NCBI GenBank assembly: GCA_002328565.1
Contig: DCUU01000056.1
Coordinates: 1-54,122, forward strand
Source of the DNA: Candidatus Moranbacteria bacterium UBA2206
GTDB taxonomy: Bacteria > Patescibacteriota > Minisyncoccia > Moranbacterales > UBA2206
DNA length: 54,122 bases
Direction: 5' to 3'
The notes below the pieces were generated by a model. The model did no database searches and was not told the DNA's origin. It worked only from the letters and a program-made list of their open reading frames with translations. The first letter of the stretch is position 1; each line of letters opens with the position of its first letter. The position numbers and the translations under genes were made by a program. Below, piece after piece: positions 47,153-54,122 of this stretch.

Positions 47153-48646
47153 CTATTTCAGCTTGTTTTTGACAATTTCCTGGACTATTTGCGGGTTAGC
47201 TTTGCCTTTAGTCATGGCCATAGTTTGCCCGAGCAGAAACTTCAACGCATTTTCTTTCCCAGCCTTGAAATCAACCACTGATTTCTCATTCTTGGCCAAA
47301 ACTTCCTCGACTATTTTTTCTAGCTCGTCTGAATTATCCATTTGCGCCAAGTTTTTTTCTTCAATGATTTGCGATGGATCGCCACCTGCTTTGTACATCT
47401 CGGCAAGTACTGTTTGTGCCGCACTAGAATTTATCTTCCCACAAGACAAAATACAAATAAACTCGGCGTAATTTTCTGGCGTGATTTTTATCTCAGCTAA
47501 ATCATGCTCATGTTCCCCCATGTGCCTGCGAAGTTCGCCAATCATATAGTTGGCAGCCAATTTAATCGCTCTTTCTTCTTGGCATTCATATTCTTTGCAA
47601 CTGATTTTTTCCCTGATTTCACTCACCACATTTTCAAAATACTCCGCCAATTCTTTTTCAGAAGTTATAATTTCCACGTCAGCAATTGGCAAATTATATT
47701 CTTTTTTGAATCTTTCAAATTTTTGATCAGGTAATTCCGGCAATTTTCTTTTGATATTTTCCACATAGCTTTCATTAAAACTAAATGGTGGAATATCCGG
47801 TTCAGGAAAATAACGATAGTCATGCGCGGATTCTTTTTTTCGCTGCGTTACTGTCTCGCCCTTGTTCGCATCCCATCCGCGAGTTTCCTGAACAATCTTC
47901 TCTCCCTTATCCAGCATTTCTGTTTGTCGTTCAATTTCAAAATTAATGGCTTTTTCCACGAATTTAAAACTATTAATATTCTTCACTTCAACTTTAGTGC
48001 CAGAAAGTTTTTCCTCGCCTTCTTTATAAAGTGAAATATTAGCTTCGCAACGCATATTACCTTTTTCCATGTCTGCATCAGAAATTTCCAAATAGCGACA
48101 AATCTGCTGAAGTTTTTGGCAAAAGATTCGTGCTTCTTCGCCCGTTTCAATGTCCGGTTCCGTCACTAGCTCCATCAGCGGCACTCCAGCGCGATTGAAA
48201 TCCACCAGAGTATATTCCACGCCTTTTGGGTGAATGAGCTTGCCTGTGTCCTCTTCGAGATGAATGCGAGTGATTCCTATGCGCTTGGTTATTGTTTCTT
48301 GTTTCTTGGTTATTTGAATGTCTAATTTTCCTTTCTCACAAAATGGTTGATCGTATTGGGAAATTTGATAGCCTTTTGGAATATCCGGATAAAAATAGTT
48401 TTTGCGATCAAACTTTGAAATTTGACGCAAATTGCAACCCAACGCCAAGCCAGCTAACTGAACAAATTCAATCGCTTGGATATTTGGCACCGGCAATGTT
48501 CCTGGTTGCGCTGTGCAAACAGGACAAATGTCAATATTCGGGGTTTTTTCAAGCCCCAAACCATTCTTGCACTGGCAAAACATTTTTGATTTAGTTTTAA
48601 GTTCCACATGGATTTCCATGCCGATTACGGGAGTGTATTTTTTCAT
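47153..48646 (-). CDS. gatB: Aspartyl/glutamyl-tRNA(Asn/Gln) amidotransferase subunit B
   Basis: The 497-residue protein opens TPVIGMEIHVELKTKSKMFC and has zinc cysteines in CQCKNG and CPVC. It has the kinase-like core (FDRKNYFYPDIPKGYQISQY) and the C-terminal YqeY-like domain ending VQEIVKNKLK. It activates and transamidates Glu-tRNA-Gln or Asp-tRNA-Asn within GatCAB. gatA and gatC are not in the window. It follows dut at close range. Confidence 0.96.
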   Translation of the reverse strand: MKKYTPVIGMEIHVELKTKSKMFCQCKNGLGLEKTPNIDICPVCTAQPGTLPVPNIQAIEFVQLAGLALGCNLRQISKFDRKNYFYPDIPKGYQISQYDQPFCEKGKLDIQITKKQETITKRIGITRIHLEEDTGKLIHPKGVEYTLVDFNRAGVPLMELVTEPDIETGEEARIFCQKLQQICRYLEISDADMEKGNMRCEANISLYKEGEEKLSGTKVEVKNINSFKFVEKAINFEIERQTEMLDKGEKIVQETRGWDANKGETVTQRKKESAHDYRYFPEPDIPPFSFNESYVENIKRKLPELPDQKFERFKKEYNLPIADVEIITSEKELAEYFENVVSEIREKISCKEYECQEERAIKLAANYMIGELRRHMGEHEHDLAEIKITPENYAEFICILSCGKINSSAAQTVLAEMYKAGGDPSQIIEEKNLAQMDNSDELEKIVEEVLAKNEKSVVDFKAGKENALKFLLGQTMAMTKGKANPQIVQEIVKNKLK

Positions 48647-48669
48647 AAATTTAAATAATATATTATTAA

Positions 48670-49095
48670 TTAAAATATTCCAGTGCTTCCAAATCCGCCT
48701 TCTCCTCTATTTGTTTCCGACAATTCATAGACCTCTTCAATTTCCGGAGTTTCAATTTTTTGAAAAATAACTTGAGCAATTTTTTGGCCTTTTTTTATTT
48801 CAAAATTTTCTTGGCTTAAATTTATAAGACCAATTAAATATTCTCCGATATAATTACTATCAAAAACTCCGCCCAATGTTTTTATTCCAAATTTATGAGA
48901 CGGCCCACTTTTATCCCAAATTAATCCCGCGTATCCTTCGGTAATTTTTATAGCGATGCCGGTCTTACAAGAAATCCTTTGTCCAGGAACTAAAACAACA
49001 TCCTCAGAAGAAAACAAATCCATAGCCGCATCACCATCTTGAGAAAATTTTGGCATAATTGCATCTGGAATTATTTTTTTTATCTGAATTTTCAT
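48670..49095 (-). CDS. dut: Deoxyuridine 5'-triphosphate nucleotidohydrolase
   Basis: The 141-residue trimeric dUTPase shows its five motifs: DAAMDLFS, WDKSGPS (motif 2), GGVFDSNYIGE (motif 3), KGQKIAQVIFQ (motif 4) and the C-terminal GEGGFGSTG lid. It hydrolyses dUTP to dUMP, feeding the ThyX reaction encoded upstream in the same cluster. It starts 8 nt after the tmk stop. Confidence 0.95.
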   Translation of the reverse strand: MKIQIKKIIPDAIMPKFSQDGDAAMDLFSSEDVVLVPGQRISCKTGIAIKITEGYAGLIWDKSGPSHKFGIKTLGGVFDSNYIGEYLIGLINLSQENFEIKKGQKIAQVIFQKIETPEIEEVYELSETNRGEGGFGSTGIF

Positions 49096-49103
49096 AGCTA
49101 CTT

Positions 49104-49784
49104 TTATTTAATAACTTTTTTAACCTTTTTCCATAATAGATCCGCAATCTCTGATTTAGTCATGATCAATCCATTTTCAACACACTCAATAAGACAAAAA
49201 TCTTTGAATATTTTGGTAATTTCTAAATAAACCATCTCTGCATTTCGCAAGTGCTTCAAATCCTTTTCATGAATGTCTCTTTTCCCTTTTTCAATATAAG
49301 CTCTTTTTTCTTTTTGATCTACTAGTTTTTGGGCGATTGCGGCGTCAACATGTAAAATTATGTTTAAATCAGGCTTGGGAATATTAAAAATTCTAAATTC
49401 AATATCATACAACCACTTAAAATAGTCCCTTCTTTTATTTTTATCTTTTATTTTTCCACCCTGATGTCCCATATTTGCCGTAACATATCTATTGGAAATA
49501 ACTATTTTTCCATCATCTAACCATTTTTTAATTTTAAAATTTGCATCATATCGATCACAAGCATAAAAAATTGATGCTCTGTATGGCCCTACTTCGTCTG
49601 CTGTTCCAAATTTTCCATTCAAATATTCTTCGACCATACCAGCCGATTTTTTTCCATATTGAGGAAAATCTGCCATTTTGACATCATGCCCCTCTTTTTT
49701 TAATCTCTTAATTAAAAGATTGGTCTGAGTACCTTTCCCACTTCCATCCGTACCATCAATAACAATAAATTTTCCTTTTTTCAT
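49104..49784 (-). CDS. tmk: Thymidylate kinase
   Basis: From the ATG at 49784 the protein has 226 residues, with the P-loop FIVIDGTDGSGKGTQTN, an RYDANFKIKKW segment, SNRYVTANMGHQGGK (a DRY/SNRY-type motif) and a lid with KEKRAYIEKGKRD. It phosphorylates dTMP to dTDP. The lid resembles a longer, plastid- or archaea-like TMK more than the E. coli enzyme. An alternative start at 49802 would overlap thyX; I prefer the inner start. Confidence 0.88.
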   Translation of the reverse strand: MKKGKFIVIDGTDGSGKGTQTNLLIKRLKKEGHDVKMADFPQYGKKSAGMVEEYLNGKFGTADEVGPYRASIFYACDRYDANFKIKKWLDDGKIVISNRYVTANMGHQGGKIKDKNKRRDYFKWLYDIEFRIFNIPKPDLNIILHVDAAIAQKLVDQKEKRAYIEKGKRDIHEKDLKHLRNAEMVYLEITKIFKDFCLIECVENGLIMTKSEIADLLWKKVKKVIK

Positions 49785-49788
49785 AATT

Positions 49789-51138
49789 TTATTTTTCAAC
49801 AATATCTTGCTCTCCTCTTTTTATATCAAATCTATTAGGCTCTTCATCTAAATGCAAAATTAAACCATCTTTTTCAAATAGCTCTTTCATGCTTTTAATC
49901 ATTTTGAGCATCTGCGCCACTAAAGTTGGATGCACAAATCTAGTTGATCGTAATTCTGCCAAATAAACAAGAGCTTTTAAATCACCTGAAAAACGGCATG
50001 GCACAAGATAACCCATCGCGGTAAAATATTGTTCGTCTTCTTTTCTTATTTTAAGTTTCTCTATTTTTTCTTCTTGAGTTTTTATAAATTTATTCGTTTT
50101 TTCTCTTAGCTCTTCCGGCAAAGAATTTAAATACCACTCATTAAATCCATGCTTTCTAACCAAAAGAGGCATCCTTTGAACGATTGCTCGATGCCTTTGC
50201 AAATCACGAAATGATCCAAAGTCTAAAAGAATTTCATACGCAACAACGCCACATTCACCTATGGCCATTGGAAGTTCTGTCTTCATCGGACGACTCGCTA
50301 AAATATCTTTATAATTAGAAAGGATTTTTCTGTCAACATTATCATAAACCAATTCAAAATCATTGGCATTATTATTTTCATAATAATATTTTTCTTGCAT
50401 CCATTTTCTATTATATTCTTCCGTATCTGGAAATCTTTCATGTCCGAATGAACTAGGATAGGTTTTTTGTAAAACTTTTTCTGTTTTTTCTGCAATATCT
50501 CGCACCTCCTCAAGTGGATGATGTCTAAGAAGCATCATTTCGTCAGCAAATTGGCGAAAATTCATTCTCCAAGCAACATTAGTCGTTGCTCCAGCTGGTA
50601 AAAATGAACGAGTAATATCAAAAGCTCTAGCTTTTATTGCCTTATCATAAATTTCTTGTTTTTCATTGTCTTTTTTTGGATTTTGTTTTTTTAAGTGTTC
50701 CCGAAGAGGTTTCTGAGCTTCAAGATAAAACTTTCTCCAGCTCTCCAAAATTTCCTCTCCTTCTTTTGTGTTTGTCGGATCTATAAATTTTTGCTGAGAA
50801 AAATCAACATAGCGCGTTGAAGCTTCTTGTCCAGAATAAAGTCTCCAATCTTGAATTGCCTTAGCAGCTAGCATTGAAACACCTTCTACAAAAATTGTTG
50901 CACTGCCACAATCTCCAATGGATTTATGTCCATAACCGACATAAAATTTTTCCATAAAATTCTCCGCTCCTTTTTCTTCAAGCATTTTTAGATGTTCCAT
51001 TATTCCTCCAGTTGAGCGAGAATGAAGAGCCTGAAGCATTGCCTCTGCTTGTCCGTCAATTTTTGCTTCATTATTAAGAGCCAGAACAAAACCACCTTGT
51101 GATAAATTTTCAATAGCATGCTTTTCTAATTTATTCAT
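49789..51138 (-). CDS. thyX: Long-form ThyX-like thymidylate synthase
   Basis: The 449-residue protein contains FYVGYGHKSIGDCGSATIFVEGVS and WRLYSGQEASTRYVDFS in its first half. The latter is a variant of the ThyX signature RHRxxSxNxxSxRY, with Q for N and W for the middle H. The second half repeats the layout with a degenerate FRDLQRHRAIVQRMP and a final ELRSTRFVHP. ThyX is usually 210-260 residues; this is a tandem or double-length form. It makes dTMP from dUMP using FAD and methylenetetrahydrofolate. The neighbours dut, tmk and dCMP deaminase support this. Confidence 0.88.
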   Translation of the reverse strand: MNKLEKHAIENLSQGGFVLALNNEAKIDGQAEAMLQALHSRSTGGIMEHLKMLEEKGAENFMEKFYVGYGHKSIGDCGSATIFVEGVSMLAAKAIQDWRLYSGQEASTRYVDFSQQKFIDPTNTKEGEEILESWRKFYLEAQKPLREHLKKQNPKKDNEKQEIYDKAIKARAFDITRSFLPAGATTNVAWRMNFRQFADEMMLLRHHPLEEVRDIAEKTEKVLQKTYPSSFGHERFPDTEEYNRKWMQEKYYYENNNANDFELVYDNVDRKILSNYKDILASRPMKTELPMAIGECGVVAYEILLDFGSFRDLQRHRAIVQRMPLLVRKHGFNEWYLNSLPEELREKTNKFIKTQEEKIEKLKIRKEDEQYFTAMGYLVPCRFSGDLKALVYLAELRSTRFVHPTLVAQMLKMIKSMKELFEKDGLILHLDEEPNRFDIKRGEQDIVEK

Positions 51139-51147
51139 AATATAAAA

Positions 51148-51693
51148 TTATTTTTTTATTATTTCGTCAATTTGTTTATATAATTCATCCAAACTTCCAT
51201 TATTATCAATGACGTATTCGGCCTGATTTTTCAAATCCTTAATTTGTCTCTCTGCTTCACGCTCATGATCTTTTTGAAATTCTTCAAATGTTTTTGTTTT
51301 GTCATCAGTATTTTCTCCTCGCCCAATTATTCTTTCATATCTTTTTTTCATTTCTGCCTCGATATAAACCAACTTAAATCCTGGTATTTTCTGAAGATAA
51401 CTAATATCCGCCATTCTTCGCACTCCATCAATGGCAATTATTTTATGTTCATCATTTAAAACGTCCTTGGCAATTACCGCAGATAAGATATCGTCAAAAA
51501 AATTTTCACGAAAAATTGTAGAAATTTTTTGTAAATTTTCTCGGCTTTCTTCAAGGTACATTCGCGCTGCCACATCCCGCAGAGCTGTTGAAAAACGATG
51601 CGAATTTCCACCATGCTTTTCACAAATATACTTTGCCGTTGTTCCTTTGCCACTAGCAATTTCTCCGGCTAATCCCAAAATTATTTTTGACAT
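51148..51693 (-). CDS. P-loop nucleotide kinase-like protein B
   Basis: The 181-residue protein has the P-loop LAGEIASGKGTTAKYI, a Walker B-like IIAIDGVRRMAD, and KRYERIIGRGENTDD followed by the lid EEFQKDHEREAE. It resembles dephospho-CoA kinase or adenylate-kinase-like proteins. It is paralogous to kinase A at 52365-52934; the two flank the dCMP deaminase. A role as a deoxynucleoside monophosphate kinase is inferred from this context only. Confidence 0.7.
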   Translation of the reverse strand: MSKIILGLAGEIASGKGTTAKYICEKHGGNSHRFSTALRDVAARMYLEESRENLQKISTIFRENFFDDILSAVIAKDVLNDEHKIIAIDGVRRMADISYLQKIPGFKLVYIEAEMKKRYERIIGRGENTDDKTKTFEEFQKDHEREAERQIKDLKNQAEYVIDNNGSLDELYKQIDEIIKK

Positions 51694-51712
51694 AAGATTA
51701 ATTTTTTTATTT

Positions 51713-52213
51713 TTACATATCCTTATAAGTCTGCATTTCCGTGCTAATTAAGTCATAAGAAATTCCAGCTTCTTTGAAAATTTCCTTGCTTCTTCCGCCA
51801 GCATGGTAATCCTTATTGCAAACCACTCTTTTTATTCCAGCATTAATAACCATTTTTGCACAAGCATAGCAGGGTGTCATATGACAATATAAAGTCGCGC
51901 CTTCAAGTGCCATTCCAAAACGAGCCGCATTTACTATGGCATTTTGCTCAGCATGAGCTGTTCTTATGCAATGTTTTGATTCGTGTCCATCCTCGTGTTG
52001 CACAGTATGCATCTCATGCCCAATTTCATCGCAGTGTTTTGTTCCAATAGGTGATCCGACATAACCAGTTGAAAGGATTCTTTTATCTTTCACAATTACA
52101 CAACCAGATCGTCCTCGATCACAAGTTCCTCGAGTACCCACTAGCTCCACTAAATTTAAAAAATATTCATCCCAAGATGGACGAATATAATTTTTGTTTT
52201 CCTCACTTTCCAT
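51713..52213 (-). CDS. dCMP deaminase
   Basis: The 166-residue enzyme has HAEQNAIVNAA (zinc His and catalytic Glu, residues 87-89) and TPCYACAKMVINAGI (zinc cysteines C115 and C118). The upstream insert CDEIGHEMH and QHEDGHESKHC is typical of the T4/eukaryote-like dCMP deaminase group and may bind a second zinc. It converts dCMP to dUMP for ThyX. It lies in the dTMP cluster. Confidence 0.92.
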   Translation of the reverse strand: MESEENKNYIRPSWDEYFLNLVELVGTRGTCDRGRSGCVIVKDKRILSTGYVGSPIGTKHCDEIGHEMHTVQHEDGHESKHCIRTAHAEQNAIVNAARFGMALEGATLYCHMTPCYACAKMVINAGIKRVVCNKDYHAGGRSKEIFKEAGISYDLISTEMQTYKDM

Positions 52214-52297
52214 ATAAATTAAGTTCCCCTGAAATTATATTTTACCTCTCTATTTTACTATCTTTCCCTTCTTTGGTCAAAAATAATTTTTTTTCAA

Positions 52298-52324
52298 ATT
52301 AAAAACGCCTATTTAGGGCGTTTT
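52298..52324 (-). terminator. Intrinsic terminator after P-loop kinase A
   Basis: AAAACGCCCT/AGGCGTTTT stem followed by TTTAATTT on the minus strand. It separates kinase A from the rest of the dTMP cluster. Confidence 0.75.
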
Positions 52325-52364
52325 AAGGGCATTATTTGCTTGTTTTATTCGTGCTATTTGTGGT

Positions 52365-52934
52365 TTATTTGTGTCCATTCGCGATTTTAGCCATCATTTT
52401 ATCCACCTGCGCCTTGAGTTCTTCGGCTGTACCGTTATTGTTAAACTTAAATTCCGCCTTGCGTCCAATTTCGTGAATAGAAACTTCCGTGAGCTTGCCT
52501 TCTTCTTCTAGAAATTCTTCAAAAGTTGCCTCGCCTTCTCCATCATTTTGTTTTCTCAATTTTGTTCGCTCGTATCTAAGTTTCAAATCGGCATAAACAT
52601 ATACTAGATAAAAATTCTTGCCGTATTTTTTCACAAAAGGTTCAACGTCACCATGCATTCTAATTCCATCGGCAATGATAACATCCGATCCGTTTTTTTC
52701 CATGTCCGTTATCAGAGAATCAATAATAATTGAGGGTCCATAACCCTCTTTAAGCACCAAGGCTAGTTTAGCTAAATTATCGCGCGTTACTCCAACGTGA
52801 ATATCTTCCAACGTTCTTCGAAGAATTTTGGAAGTGCCATAGTGAATAGCGCCATACTTTTCAATTAAATAATCCGAAACAGTGCCTTTACCCGCACCTT
52901 TTTCGCCGATCAAACCTAAAACTATCTTAGTCAT
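52365..52934 (-). CDS. P-loop nucleotide kinase-like protein A
   Basis: The 189-residue protein has the P-loop LIGEKGAGKGTVSDYL, a middle VIIADGIRMHGDVEPF and a lid LRYERTKLRKQNDGEGEATF. Sequence order and motifs match kinase B, so both derive from one duplication. It has its own terminator and so forms a separate transcription unit. The substrate is unknown; a nucleoside monophosphate is likely. Confidence 0.7.
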   Translation of the reverse strand: MTKIVLGLIGEKGAGKGTVSDYLIEKYGAIHYGTSKILRRTLEDIHVGVTRDNLAKLALVLKEGYGPSIIIDSLITDMEKNGSDVIIADGIRMHGDVEPFVKKYGKNFYLVYVYADLKLRYERTKLRKQNDGEGEATFEEFLEEEGKLTEVSIHEIGRKAEFKFNNNGTAEELKAQVDKMMAKIANGHK

Positions 52935-52998
52935 AAAAATATTTTAACCTTTTAAAACACCTACTAATTCTAGCAAAAAAATGCCGCTTCGTCAATAG

Positions 52999-53024
52999 AA
53001 AAAAAGCGTTTTCACGCTTTTTTC
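52999..53024 (-). terminator. Intrinsic terminator of the rplK-rplA operon
   Basis: AAAAAGCG/CGCTTTTT stem with a TGAAAA loop and a U run on the minus strand. Confidence 0.85.
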
Positions 53025-53033
53025 TTCTATAAT

Positions 53034-53057
53034 CTATAAGCTACGAACTATAAGCTA
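53034..53057. repeat. CTATAAG heptanucleotide repeat at the rplA 3' end
   Basis: CTATAAG, CTACGAA, CTATAAG and CTA in tandem. The first units overlap the last codons and stop of rplA. Confidence 0.6.
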
Positions 53058-53737
53058 ATTCGAATCCCCACGCCCATTGTCGAACAGATATTCATTCCGG
53101 AAATAAGTTTTCCTTTTAGGCCTGATGGTTTAGATTTTTCAAGACTGCTAACAAAGGTTTTGATATTTTCGCTTAGTTTTGCATCTTCAAAAGAAATTTT
53201 TCCCACAATTTGATGGACATTTCCACCATCATCATTTTTGAAAGCAGCTTTACCTTTTTTGAGTGCGGCCACTGTTTCTTTGATTTTAGTGGTCACAGTT
53301 TCAGTTTTTGGGTTTGGCATAAGGCCCTTTGGTCCAAGAATTTTAGCCACAGGCGCCAATTTTGGCATCATTTCCGGAGTAGCAATCAAGATATCGAATT
53401 TGTCTTTGCCGGAAAAAGCTTTGCCGGATTTTATCTTTTCAATCAACTCTTCTCCACCCACAACGTCTGCGCCCGCTTCCTTAGCATCCTTGGCATGAGT
53501 TGAGGTAATAACTGCGATTAGTTTGCTTTTGCCTGTTCCGTGTGGAAGATCTACTATTCCTCGAATTTGTTGGTCACCTTTTTTTGGATCAATATTAGTT
53601 TTGATATGCACCTCTACTGATTCGTCAAACTTAGCGAGTTTATTTTCTTTCATTAATTTGACCGCTTCTTCTAGCGAATAAATTTTATTCTTATCAATTT
53701 TTTCCGCTACTGCGCGATATTTTTTTCCGTGAATCAT
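53048..53737 (-). CDS. rplA: 50S ribosomal protein L1
   Basis: The 229-residue protein has the family segments DESVEVHIKTNIDPKKGDQQ, GIVDLPHGTGK and PKLAPVAKILGPKGLMPNPK, and the C-terminal rRNA-binding stretch. L1 forms the mobile stalk at the ribosomal E site and usually represses its own operon. Its final residues fall in a heptanucleotide repeat. It follows rplK at 53 nt, the standard order. Confidence 0.97.
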   Translation of the reverse strand: MIHGKKYRAVAEKIDKNKIYSLEEAVKLMKENKLAKFDESVEVHIKTNIDPKKGDQQIRGIVDLPHGTGKSKLIAVITSTHAKDAKEAGADVVGGEELIEKIKSGKAFSGKDKFDILIATPEMMPKLAPVAKILGPKGLMPNPKTETVTTKIKETVAALKKGKAAFKNDDGGNVHQIVGKISFEDAKLSENIKTFVSSLEKSKPSGLKGKLISGMNICSTMGVGIRISL

Positions 53738-53790
53738 AATGTTTGCGTGGTGATAGCGATTTTAAAAAATCTCCCACAAAATTAAATAAA

Positions 53791-54122
53791 TTATTCTTCA
53801 ATCTTTATCCCCATTGATCTAGCTGTGCCGGCGATAATTTTCATTGCACCTTCGATGTCATTTGCATTTAGATCAGGCATCTTTTTTTCGGCAATTTCTC
53901 GAAGTTTGTCTTTTGAAATTGTTCCAACCTTATCCTTCAAAGGATTACCTGCGCCTTTTTCAATGCCAGCAGCTTTTCGCAAAAGATCAGAAGCTGGGGG
54001 AGTTTTGAGAATAAAGCTAAACGTTCGGTCTTCAAAAACTGTAATCTCGGCTGGGATAATGTCACCCATCTTGTCCTTGGTCGCATCATTAAACTTCACA
54101 CAAAACTCTTGGATATTTAGTC
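53791..54122 (-). CDS. rplK: 50S ribosomal protein L11 (partial, 5' end outside window)
   Basis: The visible part reads [20 protein letters not shown], continuing from the L11 linker (the family has GxNIMEFCKxFNA). It proceeds to [20 protein letters not shown] and the C-terminal rRNA-binding domain ending MGIKIEE. The frame is open to the window edge, so the start is missing; an internal GTG is not the true start. L11 forms the GTPase-associated centre of the ribosome. Confidence 0.96.
   Translation of the reverse strand, partial: LNIQEFCVKFNDATKDKMGDIIPAEITVFEDRTFSFILKTPPASDLLRKAAGIEKGAGNPLKDKVGTISKDKLREIAEKKMPDLNANDIEGAMKIIAGTARSMGIKIEE

Noticed and set aside
1..54122. CRISPR array
   Set aside because: The repeats are palindromic or tandem heptamers, dispersed and without regular unique spacers, and there are no cas genes.
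1..54122. UGA recoded as glycine (Gracilibacteria/SR1 code)
   Set aside because: UGA ends several genes at expected places (e.g. the GIY-YIG gene and the ORFs ending at 14173 and 24233), and no conserved gene contains an in-frame UGA.

Overview
The window looks like a chromosome segment of a Candidate Phyla Radiation (Patescibacteria) bacterium, possibly Moranbacteria-like; this is inference from gene content. It is AT-rich, has compact short-spaced genes, uses the standard code (UGA is a normal stop), and mixes housekeeping genes with DUF11, SIMPL, thrombospondin-type and CAP surface proteins. No rRNA, tRNA, CRISPR array, transposase or integrase gene was found.

Layout. 1-106 is the start of glyS (partial). 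392-1417 is a flavin oxidoreductase. 1431-1786 is an unassigned short transcript carrying tiny ORFs. 2036-4853 holds tRNA-modification genes (trhP, tgt) around a repeat-bracketed GIY-YIG gene. 5017-13810 is a surface and envelope block (DUF11 protein, giant TSP/SdrB-type protein, CAP protein) with recO and two receiver proteins. 13905-18900 is a T-box operon: NDT-like protein, ileS and small membrane proteins, with a separate small RNA beyond its terminator. 18945-23551 holds a glycosyltransferase, argS, a Fic gene inserted at the 3' end of rnhB, and rnhB. 23686-24385 is a run of three small unknown ORFs. Then come dnaE, a YgjP-type protease, HU, an AI-2E-type permease, an HD protein, a SIMPL protein and an RND/membrane-fusion pair. 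37808-41549 holds thrS with its own T-box leader, a small ORF and miaB. 41614-46751 holds lysC, asd, riboflavin genes and miaA. 46803-52934 holds a small zinc-knuckle ORF, gatB and a dTMP-synthesis cluster (dut, tmk, thyX, dCMP deaminase, two P-loop kinases). 52999-54122 is rplA and partial rplK.

Themes. (1) The isoleucyl-tRNA synthetase carries a complete-looking histidine-phosphatase domain inside its zinc-binding region. (2) Two T-box leaders control aminoacyl-tRNA synthetase genes, and the ileS one appears to control small membrane proteins as well. (3) The segment is saturated with short palindromic, terminal-inverted and heptanucleotide repeats. Many sit in frame inside conserved genes (trhP, tgt, ileS, argS, rnhB, dnaE, miaB, miaA) or supply C-termini and stop codons (ribH, ribE, CAP protein, GIY-YIG protein, trhP, miaB). 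(4) Two accessory genes (Fic and HD) sit at the 3' ends of host genes with a second diverged copy of the host 3' end on their far side, which suggests an insertion mode that regenerates the target.
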